Assembly: GCF_000255295.1 (NCBI RefSeq)
Contig: NC_017030.1
Coordinates: 1,798,001 to 1,862,000 of the forward strand
Length of the DNA: 64,000 nucleotides
Reading direction: 5' to 3'
Origin: Corallococcus coralloides DSM 2259
GTDB lineage: Bacteria > Myxococcota > Myxococcia > Myxococcales > Myxococcaceae
Of this stretch, positions 26,101 to 34,107 are shown piece by piece (position 1 is the stretch's first letter; every line of letters begins with the position of its first letter). The notes below the pieces were generated by a model. That model was not told where the DNA came from and made no database searches. It was given only the letters and a program-made list of their open reading frames with translations. Position numbers and translations under genes: made by a program.

Positions 26101-26349
26101 AGCGGACACGCGCACGCCTGGGACCGGGCCCCGTGCATCGCGCACCACGCCCGTGATGCGCGCGCTTCCAGTGGCTGGGGTGGAGGAGGGGCCCGCGCTG
26201 AATCTGGTCAGCAACCCGGACGCGGTGGTCGACCCGCGAGCCGCGGGCCCTGGTGCACGCCCGCGTTCGTGTCGGATGAAGAAGGCCAGGAGCAGCAGGC
26301 CGACGATGCCCGCCAAGGCGAGCCAGGCTCCCCGATTCCCCCTGCGCAT
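23104..26349 (-). CDS. Carboxypeptidase-regulatory-like repeat protein 2 of 4
   Basis: 1081 residues, the longest of the four paralogs. The start MRRGNRGAWLALAG is preceded by GGGAG. A membrane anchor lies at about 8-24, then a Ser/Thr/Gly linker, then about ten beta repeats of the regulatory-like type. The first again reads RITGVVRDARGPVPGVRVSA, with the acidic/Cys insertion after it. The end (about 1000-1081) has extra immunoglobulin-like strands. No catalytic motif. It lies 34 bp upstream of repeat protein 1, with its own TATCCT element, so each paralog could be transcribed separately. Confidence 0.85.
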   Translation of the reverse strand: MRRGNRGAWLALAGIVGLLLLAFFIRHERGRAPGPAARGSTTASGLLTRFSAGPSSTPATGSARITGVVRDARGPVPGVRVSASRVEPEVTLSERSCPPSEDASGEHPRRLMQCWDEAFDELVDQVDKREGEAPTVAETTSAEDGTFVLDGLPDGMVTLHATSGQNVAMRPDVMTGQQDVVLVLDEGSFFEGIVLEGPAGTEPIAGARVTVFSHEHTRFFPAISGVDGRYRIGPVPPDDYGILVTASGRGPNLRMRADPWEEDTFILDRPAKYAGTVVTAKGAPAPGVSVRLYKPSATPESRTALTDAQGRFSFPSFEDVPGQLFAETAARDGLAHLRTGPREDIVLTLGPGMVLQGHVSDENGRPIPGARVMADLDDANAPSPRGQTVTDAQGHYRLGPLFRLPHFVAVRAEHYIDDEPEHYELGEVEETLDFILPRALSVEGILVDEAGQPLAGHGVFLHPGSATSVIVDVSLESTVTDEAGRFILDSDEAGPAWLSVSDEAFVPQHFTVGRPSRDVRLVLRRGARVPITVLSAAGAPVRGARVELWKQDARGESHHAGVTDARGQVTLQGVPPGSYVAEATLARQAVDVHASQPLEVQTGEAPPVTLRLEEGRTLQGTVVNPQGRPLPGVSVRAELLDADRPRYRSAQSTGRIPEGVRTDAEGRFTLRSLSAARYTLGATLAEHRIDGALSQGVRAGEYATVIVGRDTAEVRLVLRRIPHVRGRVVAEDGAKLDLFEVNGRRYEDPQGRFDQPLPKATGPQRFVVRARGYAPVDRSVTPDGDGDVDVGTLTLTRGRTVQVFLRDAATGEPFTGRVRDDSGQWATIAIGYRIHGEGVADGPPYLPATGAVPRKDGSLLLEHLPPTAFTLEVDTQLHLPARVTVGEAEDSLTLSLDSGARVTGYVRDARGQPLGAELVFTRSDGLTLQRSLASGEFTLRAIPPGRYTVNAWRMEITSETLFPSRTVQVPPSGEVRVTFDELGTGTTVTLRLPPEVDLALLLPGQAPFPDSPRAFEHLRLQQHPVAEWTGPSVTFRRVPKGHYTVIASTRDKDRIHREELDVPAEGTLSRDVKPVWRLLAP

Positions 26350-26378
26350 GCGCCGCGTCTCCCGAAGTGCGTGGTCGC

Positions 26379-26384
26379 AGGATA
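26379..26384 (-). promoter_or_regulatory. TATCCT -10-like element of repeat protein 2
   Basis: Same GCTATCCTG motif on the minus strand (26386-26378), 29 nt before the ATG, leaving a leader that contains GGGAG. Confidence 0.4.
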
Positions 26385-26397
26385 GCCGCTTGCTGAC

Positions 26398-29100
26398 TCA
26401 GCGGCTCGGGTCGGGCATCAGCACCGTGACGGTCTCCTGCCGCGCATCCAGGAGCACGTCCGTGGTGGGCTCGCCCGGCCTCAGGCTGACGGACATGGCG
26501 ATGGGCGCAAAGGGCAGCCCCTCCACGTCGGCGCCACCTTCCGCGTCGAGGTTTCCGTAGAACGAAGAGGAAGACCGCCCTGTGCACGAGCGGTCATTGC
26601 ACTCGCTCCGGCCAATGAAGGCGCGGGCACCCACCAAGGGGGTACGCGTCGCCGCGTCCAGAAGGATGAAGCGCGTCTTGCGGCTTCGGCGCATCACCAG
26701 GGTTCCCAGGTCGATGTCCTTGCCAGGGCTCACGACGAAGTCCCGCTCCAGCGCGAAGAAGCCCTTCGCCCTCACGGTGACCTGTCCGGGGCCATCCTCC
26801 AGCAGGGGCAACGCGAAGGCACCGTCAGGCGCAGGCTTCTGGCGGCGCCCCAACCAGACCTCGCTGAACACGGGCATTCCGTCTTCGTTCACGACCTGTC
26901 CGCGCAACCGGGGACGTTCCTGCAGGACCAGCTGGACGTCTTCCGCTCCCGTCCTGACCACCAGCGCGGCCGGCCCGGGTGTTCCGCCCCGGGAGCGAGA
27001 GGGAACGAAGGCATGGCCCTCCTTCCAGGCGACGATTTGGTGGGCCGGGTCCACCAGGTGCTTGAGGACGAAGTGACCACCCGGCCCGGAGAGAACCCCC
27101 TGCTCGCTACCGGCGTCACAGCTCGGGGAACGGGTCCGCCACTCGGGAGCATCTTCCAGGGAGAGACAGGCCTGGACCCGGACTCCGGCCAACGGTTGTC
27201 CGTCGGTGTCGACCGTCAGCCCCTTCACCGTGCGACCTTCCTCGAAGCGAAGCGACACGGTCGCTTGCGAGTGCGCACCCAACTCGATGGCCTCTGTCAC
27301 GGAGCGCTCGATGCCAGGGGTCCGCAGCCGGGCCTCCAGGATGTGGTGTCCTGCCTTCAGGCCCGCGGCGGAGAACGTGCCTTCGCTGTCCACTCGGAGG
27401 GAGCGAGGGTCTTTGTCTCCACCCAGTGCCGTGGGGTCCCAGAGCAGGACCTCCGCGTGAGGCAGGGGCGCTCCCTTCGCATCCACGACCTTCCCGGACA
27501 CGGATGCGCCTCGGCTGAGGACCACGCGGACTCCCGTCGATGGGACCTCCACGGGTTGCTCCATGGAAGAGAAATCCTCGGAGTCGATGACGAGGTGTCC
27601 CGAGCCCTCTTTCGGCGTGTCCAGGATGAAGTGGCCGGCGTCATCCGACAGGGCCTCCGCTTCATCAACGAAGGCACGTTCCCGGGTGCCCACAGGGCCT
27701 TTGGCGAGCCTCAACCGGATGCCTGGACGCGGAGTGCCTTCGGTGTCGACGACCCAGCCTTCGACCGAAGCCGTTTGCTGGAGCGTGAAGTCCCACGGTC
27801 CCGTATGAGGCGTGCGGAGGTCGATCGTCTCTGTCCGGTCGCTGTATCGAGCATGCCGCAACCGGAGGTTCATGGTGGTCTGGCGCAGCGGCCCCAGCCT
27901 GTAATGGCCCGCTGCATCGGAGATCACCTCGAGAGAGGGGGCGGCTTCCAGCGGAAGGTTTCTCCCCTCCAGGAGCACCCCCTCCAGGGGCCTGCCACGC
28001 TCATCCCTGACCGTGCCCTCCATGAAGGTCACGGGCTCCATCCGGATCACGACCTGCGCGGGAGCCTTCGCCGGGGCGTCGCCGATGGCGGCCTCATTCC
28101 AGGCCCAGACCCAGACGGTGTACGGAGCCCCGACGACGTCCTCGAAAACGAAACGTCCCTGCGCATCGCTTCGCGTGGACCAGGCGTCGTCCGAGACGCC
28201 CGTGAAGAAGGCCTGGACCGTGATGCCGCTCGCGGGCCGTCCCTCCGGAGTGAGCACCAGGCCCTCGAGCCGGGCCTGCTTCTGCAACACCAGGGTGACG
28301 TCCACGTCGGTATCGAACCAGACGCCCTCGCGAAAGGCGGTCGTCCGCCACCCCTGCGCGCTTCCGACCTGCAGGTATTGGCCTGGAGGTACGGGCCCGA
28401 TGCGGAAGCGTCCCTGGGCATTCGTGAGCGTGTCGAAGAAGCGGGACTGCGCATCCTGGACTGCCGTCACCCGCGCACCGGGAATGGGAGTCCACGTGTC
28501 TTCATCCATCACCGTGCCGGAGAGGAAGATGCCCGCTTCCAGCGTCAGCGCCACGTCCGTGCTTCCCGCTGGCACCTCCGGCTGCATCGCCGTGCCCAGG
28601 TCTCCCAGGGCCCAGAGGGTGAAGACTCCGGCGGGCAGTCCGTCCAGGATGAAGGTGCCATCGTCCGCCGTCACCGTCTGCGCGAACACAGGCGCGTCGC
28701 CCTCGCGAGCTTCCACGAGCCGCGCGAGCTCGAATCCCCGGTCATGAAAGCAGCACTTCGCCAGCCACGTCTTCCCGGCACAGGACCGCTCACGGGACGG
28801 AGGTTCTGACGGGCAGGCGCGTTGCGAGAGGGAATCCGCGTCCACGCGGGAAGCGGACACGCGCACGCCCGCGACAGGGCCCCGAGCATCGCGCACGACG
28901 CCGGTGATGCGCGTGCTTCTGGTGAACGTGCCCGAGGCTGTTCCCGTGCGGAAGCCGGCGAAGAATCCGCCGGAGGGATGGGGGGCGTCACGGGACTCGT
29001 GAGCTGGAGCGCCCCCATGCCCACGCAGGAAGAAGGCCAGGAGGAGCAGGCCGGCAATGACCGCGACCGTGAATCCGGCGACCCGATGCCCCCTGCGCAT
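26398..29100 (-). CDS. Carboxypeptidase-regulatory-like repeat protein 3 of 4
   Basis: 900 residues from the ATG at 29100. An in-frame ATG at 29109 exists, but comparison with paralog 2 (same leader, AGGAG followed by MRRG) favours 29100. The anchor helix is at about 10-25 (VAVIAGLLLLAFFL). The shared first domain RITGVVRDARGPVAGVRVSA carries an insertion with several Cys residues; about eight further regulatory-like beta repeats follow. It has the same length as paralog 4 and reads very similarly to it in many blocks, for example EGRTVKGLTVDTDGQPLAGV against EGRTLQGMTVGGDGQPMSGV. This suggests a recent duplication. Function unknown, likely envelope or surface. Confidence 0.85.
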   Translation of the reverse strand: MRRGHRVAGFTVAVIAGLLLLAFFLRGHGGAPAHESRDAPHPSGGFFAGFRTGTASGTFTRSTRITGVVRDARGPVAGVRVSASRVDADSLSQRACPSEPPSRERSCAGKTWLAKCCFHDRGFELARLVEAREGDAPVFAQTVTADDGTFILDGLPAGVFTLWALGDLGTAMQPEVPAGSTDVALTLEAGIFLSGTVMDEDTWTPIPGARVTAVQDAQSRFFDTLTNAQGRFRIGPVPPGQYLQVGSAQGWRTTAFREGVWFDTDVDVTLVLQKQARLEGLVLTPEGRPASGITVQAFFTGVSDDAWSTRSDAQGRFVFEDVVGAPYTVWVWAWNEAAIGDAPAKAPAQVVIRMEPVTFMEGTVRDERGRPLEGVLLEGRNLPLEAAPSLEVISDAAGHYRLGPLRQTTMNLRLRHARYSDRTETIDLRTPHTGPWDFTLQQTASVEGWVVDTEGTPRPGIRLRLAKGPVGTRERAFVDEAEALSDDAGHFILDTPKEGSGHLVIDSEDFSSMEQPVEVPSTGVRVVLSRGASVSGKVVDAKGAPLPHAEVLLWDPTALGGDKDPRSLRVDSEGTFSAAGLKAGHHILEARLRTPGIERSVTEAIELGAHSQATVSLRFEEGRTVKGLTVDTDGQPLAGVRVQACLSLEDAPEWRTRSPSCDAGSEQGVLSGPGGHFVLKHLVDPAHQIVAWKEGHAFVPSRSRGGTPGPAALVVRTGAEDVQLVLQERPRLRGQVVNEDGMPVFSEVWLGRRQKPAPDGAFALPLLEDGPGQVTVRAKGFFALERDFVVSPGKDIDLGTLVMRRSRKTRFILLDAATRTPLVGARAFIGRSECNDRSCTGRSSSSFYGNLDAEGGADVEGLPFAPIAMSVSLRPGEPTTDVLLDARQETVTVLMPDPSR

Positions 29101-29129
29101 GCGCTGCATCTCCTGAAGTGCGTGGGCGC

Positions 29130-29135
29130 AGGATA
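29130..29135 (-). promoter_or_regulatory. TATCCT -10-like element of repeat protein 3
   Basis: GCTATCCTG on the minus strand (29137-29129), 29 nt before the preferred ATG. The 29-nt leader is nearly the same as that of paralog 2. Confidence 0.4.
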
Positions 29136-29139
29136 GCGC

Positions 29140-31842
29140 TCAGCGGTTCGCTTCGGGCATCAGCACCGTGACGGTCTCCTGGGTCGCATCCAGGACCCCG
29201 TCCGTTTCTCCCTGCTCCGGCCCTCCGTACATGCTGACGGAGAAGGTGGCGGACTCGAAGGGCACCCCCTCCACCTCCGCGCTTCCATCCGCGTCGAGGA
29301 TCCCGAAATAGAATGAACTTCCGCGGACGCCAGGCCGAGGCGCGTCTGCGTTCGTGTTGATGGCGACCTTGAGGCCTGCAAGCGGCACGCGTGTCGCTTC
29401 ACTCAAGACGGTGAATCGCACCGTGCGGCTTCGGGTCATCCACAGCGTGCCCAGGTCGATGTCCGTTCCCGGGCTCACGACGAACTTCCGCTGGAGTTCG
29501 AAGAAGCCCTTCGCGCTCACCAGGAGCTTCCCGGGGCCATCGTCTGGCAGTGGGAGATCGAACGTCCCGTCCAGCGCCTGCACCCAATCGCCCCGTTCCA
29601 AGACCTTGCAGGGCAGCGGTGTCCCGTCATCGCTCACGACCTGTCCTCGCAGGCGGGGTCTTCGCTCCAGGACCAACCGGACGTCTCCCTGTCCCAGGGT
29701 GACGAGCAGGGCGGTGTTGTCAGGCGTTCCTCCCTGCGAGCGCGAGGGCGCGAAGGCCTGGCCTTCCTTCCAGGCGATGAGCTGGTAGGCCGGGGCGGTC
29801 AGGTGCTTGAAGACGAAGCGGCCATCCGGTCCGGAGAGGACGCCGCGCTCTCCCGTGACGGAGCAGTCGGGGGCGTGGGCCTGCCACGCGGGGATGTCTT
29901 CCAGAAGGAGGCAGGCCTGGACGCGCACGCCGGACATCGGCTGTCCATCGCCGCCGACCGTCATCCCCTGCAGCGTGCGTCCCTCCTCGAAGCGCACGGA
30001 CACGGTGGCCTGCGTTCCCTCGTCCAGGTCCACGGACTGAGACGCGGTGTGCTCGATGCCGGGCGTCCGCAGCCGGGCCTCCAGGACATAGTGCCCTGCC
30101 TCCAGTCCTCCCAGGGTGAAGGCACCCCGCGAGTCCACGGAGGCTCGGTGGGGATCTCCACTCAGCGGTTCGGTGTTCCAGAGCCGGACGTCCACGTTGC
30201 TCACGGGACGTCCTGTCGCATCCATCACCGCGCCGGACACGGAAGCCCCCCGGTTCATCACCACCCGGACGCCTGTCGACGGGACCTCCACGGGGAGCTT
30301 CACGGCAAGGAACCCCCGGGCCGTGACGGACAGCTGGCCGGGGCCTTCATGCATGCTGTCCACGGTGAAGTGGCCTGACTCGTCCGACGTGTCGCTCCAG
30401 TCGTCGACGACGGCCAGGTCCCAGATGCGCTCCGGAAGTTCGCGCGTCATGGTGATCCGCACCTGGACGCCCGCGAGCGGCACGCCTTCCGTGTCGACCA
30501 CCTGGCCTTCAACGGACGGAACCCGCGTGAGCGTGAAGTCCCAGGGTCCCGTATGGGGAGCTCCCAGGGTGAGCCTCTCCAGCCGGTCGGCGTAATGCGC
30601 CAGCAGCAGCCTGAGGTCGACCCTGCGATCCAGCAATGGACCCAGACGGTAATGGCCTGCCGCATCCGTCAGCACCTCTGGAACAGGTTGTCCCCCCAGT
30701 GGGTGGCCCTTCACGCGCAGGCGCACGCCCGCGAGCGGCCTGCGCTGCTCGTCCCTCACGGTCCCCTCCATGAACCCGGTGGGCTCCATCCGGAGGACCA
30801 CCTTTTCGGGAGGCATCCCCAAGGCCTGTCCATAGGCGGTCTCATCCCCGGTCCGGGTCCAGAGCTCGTGGGGAAGGGCGGGGACGTCCTCGAAGGCGAA
30901 CCGGCCCTGGCCATCACTTCGGGTGGTCGAGGTTTCGCCCTCTCCCTCGGAGAGCGCCAGATGGACGTCCAGGCCGCTCGCGGGAAGGCCCTCGGGCGTC
31001 AGCACCACGCCTTCGAGCCGGTGCTTCCGGTGGAGCACGAGCGTCACGTCCACGTCGGCATCGAGCCAGACGTCCTCACGGAAGGCCTGGGTCTGGTACC
31101 CCTGCGCGCTCGCGACCCGCAGATAGCGGCCCGCAGGCAGGGGCCCGACGCGGAAGCGCCCCCGGGCGTCCGCGAGCGCATCGAAGAAGCGGGACCCGGC
31201 TTCGTGGATCAGCGTCACCCGCGCGCCGGGAATGGGAACCCGAGTGAACTCCTCGACCACTCCGCCGGAGAGGAAGACGCCGTCGTCCAGCGTCAGCGTC
31301 ACGTCGTCCCTGCCGGCCGGGATGTCCGGCTGCACGGCCGCGCCCGTGTCACCCAGCGCCCAGAGGGTGAACGTGCCGGAGGGCAGGCCCTCGAGCACGA
31401 ACGTTCCGTCTTCCTCCGTCACCGTCTGGGCAAGCACGGGCGCTTCACCCTCGCGAGCATCCACCAGGCGCGCGTATTCCAGCGCCATCTCCTGGAAGCA
31501 GCAGTCCCCCTGCCGCATCCGCTGTGGGGAGTGTTCATGGCGCGGGTGCGTCGGCGGGCAGGGGCGCTCCGACAGCGTGTCCGCGTCCACGCGGGACGCG
31601 GACACCTGCACGCCCGCGACGGGACCGCGCGCATCGCGCACGACGCCGGTGATGCGCAGCGAGCCTTCCGCGGGCATGGCCAGCGGCTGCGTGAAGCGCG
31701 TTCCCGAGTGGCCAGGACGTGCGTCGCGGAGGCGTCCGTTCGAGGCAGGGGCGGGACCTGCCGGCTCCCGGAAGGACACCACGGCCACGCCCAGTCCGAG
31801 GACGAGCACGGCGGCCCACCACCACGTCTTCCTGACGCGCAT
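29140..31842 (-). CDS. Carboxypeptidase-regulatory-like repeat protein 4 of 4
   Basis: 900 residues. The start is MRVRKTWWWAAVLVLGLG, with the anchor helix at about 7-23 and a Pro/Ala-rich linker. The shared RITGVVRDARGPVAGVQVSA domain has a Cys-containing insertion, followed by about eight regulatory-like beta repeats. No catalytic residues recognised. It is first in the tandem array, with a TATCCT element 8 nt before the ATG, like paralog 1. The array as a whole may build envelope fibres or adhesins or bind peptidoglycan or polysaccharide; none of this is shown by the sequence. Confidence 0.85.
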   Translation of the reverse strand: MRVRKTWWWAAVLVLGLGVAVVSFREPAGPAPASNGRLRDARPGHSGTRFTQPLAMPAEGSLRITGVVRDARGPVAGVQVSASRVDADTLSERPCPPTHPRHEHSPQRMRQGDCCFQEMALEYARLVDAREGEAPVLAQTVTEEDGTFVLEGLPSGTFTLWALGDTGAAVQPDIPAGRDDVTLTLDDGVFLSGGVVEEFTRVPIPGARVTLIHEAGSRFFDALADARGRFRVGPLPAGRYLRVASAQGYQTQAFREDVWLDADVDVTLVLHRKHRLEGVVLTPEGLPASGLDVHLALSEGEGETSTTRSDGQGRFAFEDVPALPHELWTRTGDETAYGQALGMPPEKVVLRMEPTGFMEGTVRDEQRRPLAGVRLRVKGHPLGGQPVPEVLTDAAGHYRLGPLLDRRVDLRLLLAHYADRLERLTLGAPHTGPWDFTLTRVPSVEGQVVDTEGVPLAGVQVRITMTRELPERIWDLAVVDDWSDTSDESGHFTVDSMHEGPGQLSVTARGFLAVKLPVEVPSTGVRVVMNRGASVSGAVMDATGRPVSNVDVRLWNTEPLSGDPHRASVDSRGAFTLGGLEAGHYVLEARLRTPGIEHTASQSVDLDEGTQATVSVRFEEGRTLQGMTVGGDGQPMSGVRVQACLLLEDIPAWQAHAPDCSVTGERGVLSGPDGRFVFKHLTAPAYQLIAWKEGQAFAPSRSQGGTPDNTALLVTLGQGDVRLVLERRPRLRGQVVSDDGTPLPCKVLERGDWVQALDGTFDLPLPDDGPGKLLVSAKGFFELQRKFVVSPGTDIDLGTLWMTRSRTVRFTVLSEATRVPLAGLKVAINTNADAPRPGVRGSSFYFGILDADGSAEVEGVPFESATFSVSMYGGPEQGETDGVLDATQETVTVLMPEANR

Positions 31843-31850
31843 GCGCGGCC

Positions 31851-31856
31851 AGGATA
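31851..31856 (-). promoter_or_regulatory. TATCCT -10-like element of repeat protein 4
   Basis: GCTATCCTG on the minus strand (31858-31850), 8 nt before the ATG, again near leaderless spacing. Confidence 0.4.
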
Positions 31857-31866
31857 GCAGCGGGCG

Positions 31867-32253
31867 TCAGGGCGTGGCGAAGCCCACCGCGTGCGCCTCC
31901 ACGCCCTCGGGGGACGGCTCCTGCCGGAAGGCGACCCAGGCCTCGCGCTGGGAGTGGCGCGGCACGTACGCCAGCACGAACTCCGCCTCCTCCTTCGGTT
32001 CGCGGCCGCCTCGCAGCGACACGCGCACGTGGACCTCCGCCGCCGCCGAGTCGCCGTGGTTCGTCACCGTGACGGGCACCCGCCACTCCTTCGCGTTCAC
32101 GGCGGCCACCGGTGTGCCCACCTGTACGGTCAGGTCCGGCGGGCCGCTGCCCGTCGTCCACGCGTCCACCGCCAGGTAGCCCATGACCAGCGCCACGAGC
32201 ACGCAGCTCGCGATGAAGACGACGCCCTCCAGCCAGTTCCAATGGGTCTTCAT
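31867..32253 (-). CDS. TIGR02588-family membrane-anchored protein
   Basis: 128 residues. One N-terminal membrane helix (about 9-28, GVVFIASCVLVALVMGYLAV) is followed by a single beta-sandwich-like domain with VTNHGDSAAAEVHVRVSL, typical of TIGR02588 proteins. These small proteins are found next to TIGR02587 membrane proteins, as here, where the ATG overlaps the upstream stop (ATGA). Role unknown. Confidence 0.8.
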   Translation of the reverse strand: MKTHWNWLEGVVFIASCVLVALVMGYLAVDAWTTGSGPPDLTVQVGTPVAAVNAKEWRVPVTVTNHGDSAAAEVHVRVSLRGGREPKEEAEFVLAYVPRHSQREAWVAFRQEPSPEGVEAHAVGFATP

Positions 32254-33122
32254 GATTGGATGAGCAATCTCCCCGCGGAAGCTCCCAGCGTCGACGCCAG
32301 CGCCAGCACCACCACCTGTGCCACGCAGACGCTCAGGCCATTGCCGGTGAACCGGCCGAAGAACCACAGCACCAGCGCGCTCGACAGCAGTGCGATGGCG
32401 TAGGTGACGAACGTGCCCGCGAACACGTCCCGGCGCAGACGGCGGCGCGTGAAGCGGTGCGCGCGGGTGAAGTCGCTCTGGAAGAGGATGAGCCCGCCCA
32501 GCAGCAGCGACAGCACGGCGATCCCCAGCAGGCACCAGGGCTGCGTCTCCACGGCGATCATCACGATCTCCTCCGTGGGCGCCACGTTGGCCGCGAACAG
32601 CACCGCGCCGCAGAACGAGATGACCAGCTGGCCGGGGACGTGGTCCGCGGACTCCAGCCGCTTCTTGTCCTCTTCTTCGTTCTCCTCGCGGTGCTGGCCG
32701 CCCAGCTGCGCGGTGCCCACCGACACGCCGATGGCCACCGTGCCGGCCTCCACCACCACCATGCCCACCGCTTCTTGAAGGGAGGTTCCCTGGCCGATGC
32801 GGCCGATGAGCACGAGCACGCCCAGCGACACGAGCAGCCCCAGCCCCAGCTCCTCCATCGAGTCGGTGAAGACGTCGAACCAGTACACGTCCCGGCGGAA
32901 GCCGCCGTAGCGGTTGTATCCAAGCAGCAACACGTACGTGGCCACCAGGTAGCCCAGCACGTTGCCCGGATGGGACGTGAAGCCCGCCCACCACACCTCC
33001 ATCGTGTAGAGCAGCGGCAGGCTGAAGAGCAGGCCGCCCGCGATGCCCCGGCCGTATTCGCGCAGGGAGTCCGACACCGGTCGTCGGCGCTGGGGCGCGT
33101 TGGCTGGAAGACTGTCGGCCAT
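32250..33122 (-). CDS. TIGR02587-family integral membrane protein
   Basis: About 290 residues from MADSLPANAP at 33122; earlier in-frame starts at 33215 and 33173 are possible. Six to eight hydrophobic segments, with family-like blocks LLFSLPLLYTMEVWWAG, LGYNRYGGFR, DVFTDSMEELGLG and NVAPTEEIVMIA. The conserved acidic residues inside membrane segments (TMEVWW, PTEEI) suggest ion or small-molecule handling, but no TIGR02587 protein has a proven function that I know of. Coupled to the TIGR02588 gene by a 4-bp overlap. Confidence 0.82.
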   Translation of the reverse strand: MADSLPANAPQRRRPVSDSLREYGRGIAGGLLFSLPLLYTMEVWWAGFTSHPGNVLGYLVATYVLLLGYNRYGGFRRDVYWFDVFTDSMEELGLGLLVSLGVLVLIGRIGQGTSLQEAVGMVVVEAGTVAIGVSVGTAQLGGQHREENEEEDKKRLESADHVPGQLVISFCGAVLFAANVAPTEEIVMIAVETQPWCLLGIAVLSLLLGGLILFQSDFTRAHRFTRRRLRRDVFAGTFVTYAIALLSSALVLWFFGRFTGNGLSVCVAQVVVLALASTLGASAGRLLIQS

Positions 33123-33242
33123 CTCAGGCCAGAAGCTAGGTTCGCTTCCTGGAGAAGGAAGTGTCCCGCGCATGGCACCGGACACTCCACGCCGCGTCCT
33201 GGGAAGAGCCTTCATGCGGCGGGGCTATATTCGCCACCGTCC

Positions 33243-34106
33243 ATGACCGAGCGTCCCGCCCAGTACATCCTCACGCTGTCGTGCCCGGATCAGCGCGGCA
33301 TCGTCCACGCCGTCTCCGGCTGGCTCGCCGAGCACGGCTGCAACATCCTCGACAGCGCCCAGTACGGCGACCCGCAGACGCGGCTGTTCTTCATGCGCGT
33401 GCACTTCACGGATGAAGAGGGGAAGGCGCAGCCCGCGGCGCTGCGCGAGGCCTTCGGTGCGCTCGCGGGGCGCTTCTCCATGGAGTGGAAGCTGCACGAC
33501 GCGGCGGAGAAGCCCCGCGTGCTGCTGATGGTCTCGAAGATCGGCCACTGCCTGAACGACCTGCTGTATCGCTACCGCAGCGGCATCCTGCCGGTGGAGA
33601 TCCCGGCCATCGTGTCCAACCACCGGGACTTCTACCAACTGGCCGCGTCCCACGACATTCCGTTCCACCACCTGCCGGTGACGCCGGAGAACAAGGAGCG
33701 GCAGGAGGCGCGCCTGCTGGAGTTGGTGCGCGAGCAGCGCGTGGACCTGGTGGTGCTCGCCCGGTACATGCAGATCCTCTCCGCCGGGACGTGCGATGCG
33801 CTGCGTGGGCGGCTCATCAACATCCACCACTCGTTCCTGCCCAGCTTCAAGGGGGCTCGGCCGTACCAGCAGGCCTACGACCGGGGCGTGAAGCTGATTG
33901 GCGCGACGGCCCACTTCGTCACGGGCGACCTGGACGAGGGACCCATCATCGAACAGGACGTGGAGCGCGTGGACCACACGCTGTCGCCCGAGGCCCTGAC
34001 GGCGATCGGACGCGACGTGGAGAGCGTGGTGCTGGGCCGCGCGGTGACGTGGTTCGTGCAGCACCGCATCCTGCTCAACGGCCACAAGACCGTCGTGTTC
34101 CGCTGA
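33243..34106 (+). CDS. purU: Formyltetrahydrofolate deformylase
   Basis: 287 residues, the normal PurU length. Hydrolyses 10-formyl-THF to formate and THF, balancing one-carbon units. An N-terminal ACT domain (about 5-85, ILTLSCPDQRGIVHAVSGWL) is followed by a formyltransferase-type catalytic domain (about 90-285) with the active-site Asn/His/Asp set in INIHHSFLPSF and GDLDEGPIIEQD. Start: ATG at 33243. Divergent from the TIGR02587 gene; its stop is one base from the convergent lipoprotein gene. Confidence 0.95.
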   Translation: MTERPAQYILTLSCPDQRGIVHAVSGWLAEHGCNILDSAQYGDPQTRLFFMRVHFTDEEGKAQPAALREAFGALAGRFSMEWKLHDAAEKPRVLLMVSKIGHCLNDLLYRYRSGILPVEIPAIVSNHRDFYQLAASHDIPFHHLPVTPENKERQEARLLELVREQRVDLVVLARYMQILSAGTCDALRGRLINIHHSFLPSFKGARPYQQAYDRGVKLIGATAHFVTGDLDEGPIIEQDVERVDHTLSPEALTAIGRDVESVVLGRAVTWFVQHRILLNGHKTVVFR

Positions 34107-34107
34107 G

